Assembly: GCF_029867415.1 (NCBI RefSeq) | Contig: NW_026705327.1 | Span: 620,001 to 684,000, forward strand | Direction of reading: 5' to 3' | From: Vicia villosa | Taxonomy: Eukaryota; Streptophyta; Magnoliopsida; Fabales; Fabaceae | DNA: 64,000 nt | Shown here: piece by piece, positions 57,001 through 64,000 of the stretch | How the letters are laid out: each line of letters begins with the position of its first letter | Position numbering within the stretch: position 1 is the stretch's first letter | Notes under the pieces: generated by a model | Database searches by the model: none | What the model was told of the DNA's origin: nothing | Seen by the model: only the letters and a program-made list of their open reading frames with translations | Program-made: the position numbers and the translations under genes

Positions 57001-57879
57001 TTCATGTAGCCGGACCCCCGCCTTTCTTATAGCTCGCGTCGCTCGACGTTGATGCTCGGTGTACCCACGCACCGTTTTCCTTTACGATCCGTGACGGCTT
57101 GGTTGCTGAGAGGGGTCCACCCTCTTGTTTATGGCCCGATCATTTTCGCGAGGTCTAATGCTTGGTTGACTTGGGTTGAGCTTCTCCCCTTGGCTATGAC
57201 GGGACCGCATTTCTACCACTCGGTCAGTACCGCTGGTTTGTTTGCTTTACGAGCGGATGCTCGTTTGTGTGATATTCTTGTGTGCTTCCCATTTTCCCTT
57301 GTTGGTTGATAGCTTAGCTTAGACTTGTACCCTTTGTATGATAACATTAGGTAGCAAGCTTTCCCCCTTAGCTTAGGTTTTCCTCATGCATTCTTTAAAA
57401 CACAAACCACACTCTTTGATTTTCTTTTCTTAAGAGCTTGTTATTTCCGCTCCATTCCCAGCATAAGTCTCCAAAGGTCGAGCAGCGGAGTGTGAATGTA
57501 ACTCGTTCACCTAAAAAAAAACAAAACAAACAGAAATTAGTTAGCCGAGCTACGGTAGCTCTGATTCTGCAAAACAGATACGTAGGCAGCGGGGTAGGGC
57601 CCGTGCGAGCATAATCCTTTCTTTTCCCTACATTTTGCATTCATTTTAGTCCAGATTAGCGTAGATTTATTACACACCCATAGATTTAGACACATGCGTG
57701 GATACCATCGAGTACGATGGGCGTGAGGGGTGCTAATACCTTCCCCTCGCGTAACCGACTCCCTTACCCTTTTTCTCTGGTCGTGAGACCGTTGTTTTGT
57801 TTTGTGGTTTGCTGGCATTCCCTTCCTTTTCTGGATAAATATGTTAGTGGCGACTCTGTTAATTTTCGCGGTAGCGACA
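54012..57879 (+). mobile_element. Ogre 5' LTR
   Basis: 3868 bp, TGTTGCACCCC...GTAGCGACA, followed 2 bp later by the Ogre primer site. The upstream flank CTTGG is the candidate target duplication; the partner lies outside the window. The end block (AGTGGCGACTCTGTTAATTT) is shared with family X and the solo LTR. It contains the five-unit palindrome array (55767-56075) and a TAACTCCGATT...GGAAAGCT module (56119-56172). CCATGCGC-like and pyrimidine-rich stretches near 55140-55250 may be the promoter and start region. Confidence 0.88.
55767..56075. repeat. Five-unit palindrome array in the Ogre LTR
   Basis: Units start at 55767, 55841, 55906, 55981 and 56043 (spacing 62-75 bp). Each has GGAACCGGGTTGTCCC followed by GGGAACCGGTTCC, the latter containing the perfect palindrome GGAACCGGTTCC. 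Sequence between units varies freely, so the palindromic part is what is kept. Long frames on both strands here are a by-product. Confidence 0.9.
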
Positions 57880-57881
57880 GC

Positions 57882-57899
57882 TGGCGACTCTGCAGGGGA
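57882..57899 (+). other. Ogre primer-binding site
   Basis: TGGCGACTCTGCAGGGGA, the tRNA-Arg-type site characteristic of Ogre elements, 2 bp after the LTR. Confidence 0.85.
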
Positions 57900-58687
57900 C
57901 GTCTTGACCTGTTGCTGATCCGGACCTAGCGAGTCGATCCTAGCGCTTGTGTGTTTATCATTGGGTGCTTTTACTGCTTTGCATATTTTACATGTTTGCA
58001 TTGCATCCTATGTGCGCTTTTACTTTTCTGTGGGTGGGTGTTTCAAGAGGTAAAAGGCCCAATACCCAGGCTATGAGTGATACCATAGGAACAAGGACTA
58101 GAGTGGCCGTGACGGACAGAAGGCGTATGCCTGATTGATCTGATCACGTATCCACGGGCAGAGCTTGGTGGAATGAGGCAATATCGTATGATAACGCCTA
58201 CATTCGATCCTCTGTTGGCTTTTTGACCCACCTTGGCCTAGATTTACCCGTGAGTGGGGGGGAATCAATCATTGCTTAACAGGTACATTGTTGGTGACCG
58301 CTGTTCTTGTTCGTGGGTTACCGCTGTTCTTGTTCGTGGGTTACCGCTGTTCTCGTTCGAGTGTACTATTGTTCCTGTTCGTGGGGTACTATGGTTCTGG
58401 TTCGAGTGGTGATTTGTGTTCTATTCCAGTGTACTAGTGACTATGGGCTTTGGTTCCGTGAATTGACATTCCATGTTCCAATGGTATACCATCTGGGGGC
58501 CGAATCTTTGGCTCTGTATTATGTGTGTTACCGGCAGTCCAGAATGCCTGGTGGGCGGCAACAAGTCCCACCACTTTGCATCATAGCATATTTATTTCCC
58601 AAAAGAAATGCAAAAAAAATGTACATAATAATAAGCATTTGCATGTCATATTTTTCAGGGATATTCAGGAGTTCACCCAAGCTGAAG
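57900..58687 (+). mobile_element. Ogre leader with a 23-bp tandem repeat
   Basis: No gene. Five degenerate 23-bp units (GTTACCGCTGTTCTTGTTCG type) fill 58294-58409. TATTTTTCAG at about 58650-58659 resembles a splice acceptor before ORF1. An open frame reaches back to 58307, but the part before 58688 is repeat-derived. Confidence 0.6.
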
Positions 58688-60250
58688 ATGGACATTTTCA
58701 CTGATACTATCAAAGAACGCACGAGGCATACCAGAGCTTACAAGATTTCGGGTATTGATGTTTCGGGATTGATTGGTTTGAGTTCTCGGTTGGAAGGGGA
58801 GGTTCTTCGTGACTTCAACCATGATTATGGCAATTTGCTCTCCATCCTCAATACATCTTTCGATCCAATGGCTTTGATCACCTTATTTCAGTTCTATGAT
58901 CCGCACTTGAGATGTTTTACATTTCAAGACTATCAACTGGTGCCAACACTCGAGGAGTTTTCTTACATACTCAACATACGGATCACTGATGATGTACCTT
59001 TTGTTCAGGTTCCCGAAGTCGTGAGATTTGAAAAAGTAGCTGAAGCTCTTCACATGGGTATAAAAGAGGTGGAAAGAAATTGGAAGTCATCGGGCGGTGT
59101 TTCTGGTTTCTATCTTTGCTTTCTGATTAGTAAGGCTGAGGATACGGCTAAAAAGGAGCAGTGGGTTGATTTTAGTCGTTTGCTTGCTATCATGATCTAT
59201 GGTATTGTCTTATTCCCATCAAGAGAAAACTTTGTGAGTTTGGCGGCGATTTGTGTCTTTATGAACAAAAACCCCGTTCCAACGTTGCTTGCGGATGCTC
59301 TTTTTTCGATCCATGCGAGAAGTAAGAAGGGAGGATATGTTGTTGGTTCTTGTCTTCCATTGTTGTATCGGTGGTTCATGTTGCATTTGCCGGTGAGAGG
59401 ACCTTTTGTGCTCAAGAAGAGTTCCCTTAAGTGGTCAGATAGGATTGTTAACCTTACATCTTATGATATCAGGTGGAACTATTGTGTGGGGAAGGTTTGG
59501 AGCATCATCACTAGTTGCGGTCAATATCCCAACGTTCCTCTCATGGGAACCAGAGGTTGTATTAGTTACAATCCCACGCTCGCCTATCGTCAATTGGGAT
59601 ATGCAATGGAAAAGGCTCAGAATGATGTAGAAGCGTTTGAATCAGTGTACTTTGCTGATGGTAAAGATCCTCTGGAGCTAGAAAAGATAGCATATGCTTG
59701 GACTAAAGTTCACAAGAGAGATCAAAATACTTTGAGCAAGAAAGTTCCTATTGCCATGGGTCCTTACCGAAAGTGGGTTGAAGCAAGAGTGGCAAATCTA
59801 TTGTTGCCATTTGCGAGGTCACGCCCATTGTATGAGCAACCTCCCACGGTTTTATCGGATACAGTTGCGGCTGAACTCTATATTCAAACCGAAGCGGACA
59901 ACATCAAGCTGAAATCAAAGGACCGAGAGGTTGGCTTGGAGAGGTATTTTCAAGATCGCGAAAAGGCGGAGTTGGCTCGTAAGCTCAAACATGCGCAAGG
60001 TGAAGGTTCAAGCATGACACATGCTCAAAGGCGATCTCATGACTTGATGGAAGAAAGCTTATACCGAAAACAACAGGAATGTGCGAAGTTGTGAAGGTCC
60101 GAAAACAATAGCAAGAGAAGGATGCAGGATTCAGAAAAACAATTGATGGAAGAAAAAGCCAAGTCCGCTCGACTTGAAGAAGAGCTCGCAAGCCTCCGAT
60201 CCCAACGGAGAGGAAATGGAGGAGCTCATCCGATTACCAGGCGATCCTAG
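58688..60250 (+). pseudogene. Ogre ORF1, DUF7745-like protein
   Basis: I chose ATG 58688 (MDIFTDTIKERTRH) because the upstream in-frame codons are tandem repeat. The frame resembles the legume DUF7745 / plant-mobile-domain-like family: FNHDYGNLLSIL, LITLFQFYDPHLRCFTFQDY, LVPTLEEFSYILNI, NPVPTLLADALFSIHAR, LPLLYRWFMLHLP. A charged, coiled-coil-prone C-terminus follows. A TGA at 60092-60094 interrupts it; the same frame continues to TAG 60248-60250. Ogre elements are known for an extra ORF before gag of unknown function. The similarity to a domain also found in host proteins suggests capture of, or exchange with, a cellular gene. No catalytic residues can be assigned. Confidence 0.7.
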
Positions 60251-60616
60251 TGTTGCCATGGAGTTGATTTGCTGTTTATTCTTGAGGTTTGGAACCCATG
60301 TCCAGGATTGTTGGATGGGGTCGCATTTTGTTATATTTTGGATTTCTTTTGTATGCCGTATGAGCACTTCGTGACGGTTATGTGCCATGGTTGTGTGAAT
60401 TCAAATTCTCAGTTATGTTTGAATGAAATATGCTCAGTTTGATGAATTATTCTCATGTGTGGATTGCTGTTCAAATATATTTTGTATCAAGGTTGCTATG
60501 TCCTATCTGAAAGTGGGATGAACTCTTGGATACCTGAAAGTTGACAAACATTTCATGCATATCATTTATATATCATACATGTCATATATTTGCAGGTTTT
60601 GCAGGCCTTATATCTT
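60251..60616 (+). mobile_element. Spacer between Ogre ORF1 and gag
   Basis: Non-coding. CATATATTTGCAG at about 60585-60597 could be a splice acceptor for a gag mRNA. Confidence 0.4.
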
Positions 60617-62335
60617 ATGTCTCGCTGTTTTGTTACCAGAAGGAGTTCTAAGACGGCTAATCACCCGTATCCGACTAGGAGCAATCAGAGAAGATAGATG
60701 GAACAGATTCAGGAACAAATGGCTGAGATGAGAGCTCAATTGACAGAGCAGATGAATGCGCAGATGGCGCAGTTTATGGAAGCATTGACTAATGTGACCA
60801 AGGGGAAGGATGACTTGCGAGTTCTCGTCGAGAATTCCAGAAGGGTTGAGAATGGAGGACATTCGAGGCTGTTTGACGATGTGTCTGGCAGGATTGACGA
60901 TCATCATGATCCGAATGAGTTTGATCGCTTGGGAGGGCACTATAATCCTTTCAATCAGAATCATGGGTTTCCACCTCCACCTCCGTCTCGTCTGTTGGGA
61001 AGGAGAGATAATCAGAACCGTGATAATTTGGATTTCAATGTTGAAAACTTTGATCAGGTATCGAGGCATAGTGCTGATGGTGCACCTGAGGAAGCTGAGA
61101 GGTATCGTCTGATTGAAGAACGTCTCAGAGCTGTCGAAGGCAAAGGGGTGTTAGGCATGGATATCAATGACTTGGGGTTGGTTCCGGGTGTGAGGATTCC
61201 ACCGAAGTTCAAAGTTCCATCTTTTGACAAATACAATGGGCGACCTATCCCATGACTCATGTCAAAGCATACTATCGCAAGATGTCAGTTTACTCAGAGA
61301 ATGAGGGTTTTCTGATGCATTTCTTCCAGGATAGCTTGGCTGGAGCTTCTTTGGAGTGGTATGTTCAACTGGAACGCACTCATATTCATTCTTGGAGAGA
61401 TCTTGTGGAGGCTTTCATTAAGCACTATCAGTACAATGTTGACATGGCGCCTAATCGAACTCAGTTGCAGAGTTTGGTTCAAGGATCTAAAGAATCTTTC
61501 AAGGAGTACGCTCAGAAATGGCGTGAGTTAGCCGCAAGAGTTCAGCCACCTATGACTGAGCGTGAGATGATTGACATGTTCACCAGTACTTTGTCTGGAC
61601 ACTATTACTTGGCCTGTAGTGCTTCAGCCAACTTCTCTGAAATGGTGAGATATGGCGAGCGTGTTGAGATGGGTCAAAAGATGGGGAAAATTCAGTTGGG
61701 AGCTTCTTCTAATACTCCTAGTGGTAAGAAACAAGCTGAGGGTTATGCTCGAAGGAAGGAAGGAAATACGGATGCCATATATGGTAGAAGGGGTTCAGGG
61801 AGAAGCAATTCACAGGTTACATCATGATCCCAGTACCGCAACAACAACATCAGCAAGGACATCATTCCAATACTGATCGCTATCCTCCCAGGACCAGGCC
61901 TCACAGAAAGATTGATCCGATTCCTATGACCTATGCTCAAGTGCTACAACATTTGCTCAAGATTGAGAAGATTACTTTGAGAGATGCTCCGAATGCTCCG
62001 GACACACAATCTCCGAACTACAATGCGAACGCACGATGTGCTTTCCATTCAGGTGCCGCTGGCCATGATACAGAGAGGTGCATTGCATTGAAGAACAAAG
62101 TCCAGGACTTGTTGGATCAAAAGATAATTCAATTTACTCCTACACCCAATATTGTCAACAATCCGATGCCAGCCCATGGGGGTGTCATTCAAGATGGTCA
62201 GGTGAACGCCATTGTCAATGGTGAAGAGGTGGATAGTGATTGTGACTTTGATAGCTGGATCCGTCCAAGTATTCCTGGAGAGATGCCTTGCAACTGGACA
62301 ATCGAAGATGTCATCCAAGTTACACAAGCTCAGGA
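60617..62335 (+). pseudogene. Ogre gag (first exon of gag-pol)
   Basis: Starts at ATG 60617 (MSRCFVTRRSSK). A TAG (60695-60697) precedes the coiled-coil N-terminus (EQIQEQMAEMRAQLTEQMN). The capsid (Retrotrans_gag) domain lies at about 61260-61660 with SLEWYVQLERTHIHSWRDL, EAFIKHYQYN and FKEYAQKWRELAARV. Near the end is a C-x2-H-x5-H-x4-C knuckle (RCAFHSGAAGHDTERC). Two frameshifts, at about 61252 and 61824, split it into three frames. Gag forms the particle and packages RNA. The frame would stop at TAA 62337-62339, but a donor GT at 62336 allows splicing to pol. I see no aspartic protease D-S/T-G motif. Confidence 0.9.
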
Positions 62336-62585
62336 GTAAATTTCTTTGTTTTTTCTTTTCTGATCATGCCATAATTCCTACGCTCTGCCCAAGGCGTAGT
62401 GAATCATTTGTAGGGCCATGCAGTTCGCATTTTCAAAGTTAATCATAAAATAAAAGGACGTTTTTGCATTCAAATGTTTTGCTCTTTGTCTTTCTTTTCA
62501 ATCTTTTCCTTTAAATGGCAATGTTTTTGCACACACTTGCACATAGCTTAAAAATAAAACTGAAATAAAAACATCAATCATGCAG
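62336..62585 (+). other. Ogre gag-pol intron
   Basis: GTAAATTTC...CATGCAG, 250 bp, T-rich, with several CTAA/TTAAC-like branch candidates. Removing it skips the gag TAA and joins gag to pol in one frame: GA from 62334-62335 plus A 62586 completes a Glu codon, and TGT follows. Ogre elements are known to carry a removable intron in this part of the genome. Confidence 0.75.
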
Positions 62586-64000
62586 ATGTTCCACCACCAC
62601 GGATTCCATTGGTAACAGTTCCGCTATTGCTTATTATGATTTCGACAATCCGATCTACCAAGCCGAGGAGGAAGCTTATGAAGATTGTGATCTCCCCGAT
62701 GAGTTGGCCAGATTATTGAAACAAGAAAAGAAAGCGATTCAGCCGCATCAGGAGGCAATTGAGATGGTAAATGTTGGCACTAAAGAGCAAGTCCGAGAAG
62801 TCAAGATAGGGGTTGCGCTTGGGATTAGTGTGAAGCAAAGGCTTATTTCTATGTTGAAAGAGTATGCAGATATCTTTGCTTGGTCCTATGAGGATATGCC
62901 TGGTCTCGATACAGATATTGTAGTACACCGTCTACCTCTCAAGGAAGATAGTCCTCCTGTCAAGCAGAAGCTCCGAAGGACTCGCCCAGATATGTCTGAG
63001 AAGATTAAGAGAGAGGTTGAGAAACAGTTTGATGCTGGCTTTCTACAAGTTGTGAATTACCAGCCGTGGGTCGCTAATATTGTTCCTGTACCTAAGAAGG
63101 ACGGAAAGGTCAGGATGTGTGTGGATTACAGAGATCTTAATAGGGCGAGTCCAAAGGATGATTTTCCTCTTCCACACATTGATGTGTTGGTGGATAATAC
63201 TGCTCCTTTCAAAGTGTTTTCCTTCATGGATGGCTTCTCTGGGTACAATCAGATCAAGATGGCACCAGAAGACATGGAGAAAACAACATTTATCACACCG
63301 TGGGGAACTTTCTGCTATAAAGTCATGCCTTTTGGGTTGAAAAACCCAGGGGCAACATATCAGCGCGCCATGGTGACTCTTTTTCACGACATGATTCACA
63401 AAGAGATTGAAGTGTATGTTGATGACATGATTGCAAAATCTCATACTGAAGAAGAGCACTTGGTTCATTTGCAGAAGTTGTTTGAAAGGCTTCGGAAATT
63501 CAGGCTGAGGTTGAATCCAAACAAATGCACTTTCGGAGTGCGTTCCGGAAAGTTGTTGGGCTTTGTTGTTAGTGGAAAAGGTATCGAGGTCGATCCTGCA
63601 AAAATAAAAGCTATACAAGAGATGCCTGAGCCGAGAACAGAAAAAGAGGTTCGTGGTTTCTTAGGGAGGTTGAACTACATTGCTAGATTCATCTCTCATC
63701 TTACGGCCACTTGTGAACCAATATTCAAGTTGCTAAGAAAAGATCAGACGGCCAGGTGGAATAATGATTGTCAAAAAGAATTTGAAAAAGTGAAAGAGTA
63801 TCTGCAGGAACCTCCGATACTAATGCCTCCAGTTCCAGGAAGGCCTTTGATTATGTACCTCACAGTTCTTGAAAATTCAATGGGATGTGTGTTGGGTCAA
63901 CATGACGAGTCTGGCCGAAAAGAGCATGCAATATACTATCTTAGCAAAAAGTTTACCGACTGTGAATCCCGATACTCACTGCTCGAGAAAACTTGCTGTG
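62586..64000 (+). CDS. Ogre pol, reverse transcriptase part (runs off the window)
   Basis: One open frame, with no ATG needed if reached by splicing. It starts with an acidic linker (YYDFDNPIYQAEEEAYED), then IFAWSYEDMPGLDTDIVVH, the RT fingers (ANIVPVPKKDGKVRMCVDYR, LNRASPKDDFPLPHID), palm FSFMDGFSGYNQIKM and the catalytic VYVDDMIAKS at about 63415. GVRSGKLLGFVVS and the RNase H start (MYLTVLENSMGCVLGQ) follow. All visible RT motifs are intact and no stop occurs in about 470 codons, in contrast to the broken gag. RNase H, integrase and the 3' LTR must lie beyond 64000. Confidence 0.92.

Noticed and set aside
58307..58687. Upstream start for Ogre ORF1 at 58307
   Set aside because: The added residues are translations of the 23-bp tandem repeat and leader; the conserved protein starts at the ATG at 58688.

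Overview
This is plant nuclear DNA made mostly of nested LTR retrotransposons, three LINE (non-LTR) remnants and one recognisable host gene. The mix suggests a large-genome legume, probably tribe Fabeae (Pisum/Lathyrus/Vicia/Lens): very large Ogre/Tat-type elements with tRNA-Arg-like primer sites and an extra ORF before gag, an Athila-group element like legume Cyclops/Calypso, and a Tekay-like chromovirus. The organism is an inference; no species-diagnostic sequence is present.

Layout. 1-2810: minus-strand, coding-poor LTR element (family Z), cut at both ends. 2811-37175: an Ogre-like non-autonomous element (family X, plus strand) with a truncated 5' LTR, a zinc-knuckle gag remnant in three modules, a tandem-repeat 3' UTR and a 3' LTR. 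That 3' LTR is split by an Athila element (11637-33700, minus). The Athila 3' region is split by a Tekay-like chromovirus (13383-26148, plus), whose 5' LTR is split by a minus-strand Ogre-type solo LTR (15345-19537). The two inner insertions have perfect 5-bp target duplications (ACCGC and CGCGC), so this is a four-level Russian doll. The Athila left edge has been lost by deletion.

37176-42199: hairpin-rich spacer, a Z LTR fragment, a LINE remnant (A), a 5'-truncated LINE tail (B) abutting five plant telomere repeats, then AT-rich DNA. 42200-42664: a type I non-specific lipid transfer protein gene with a short intron just before the stop, the only host protein gene I can support. 43413-48489: CACTA-like fragment, a Ty3-type LTR holding a hAT-like MITE with an 8-bp target duplication, and a copia-like LTR. 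48490-53646: a nearly full LINE (C, minus) with both ORFs. 54012-64000: the left part of an Ogre element (plus): 3.9-kb LTR, leader, DUF7745-like ORF1, broken gag, a 250-bp intron and the start of RT, which runs off the window.

No bacterial operons, CRISPR arrays, rRNA genes or canonical tRNA genes are present. The strongest unexplained signals are regulatory or structural: a recurring cassette (short palindromes followed 30-45 bp later by a CGTAACTCCGATT...GGAAAGCT module) in LTRs of unrelated lineages; an array of five compound hairpins in the Ogre solo LTR, with an analogous nested fold in both X LTRs; a capsid-less gag with triplicated CHHC knuckles; and an identical ATGA ORF1/ORF2 overlap in two different LINEs.
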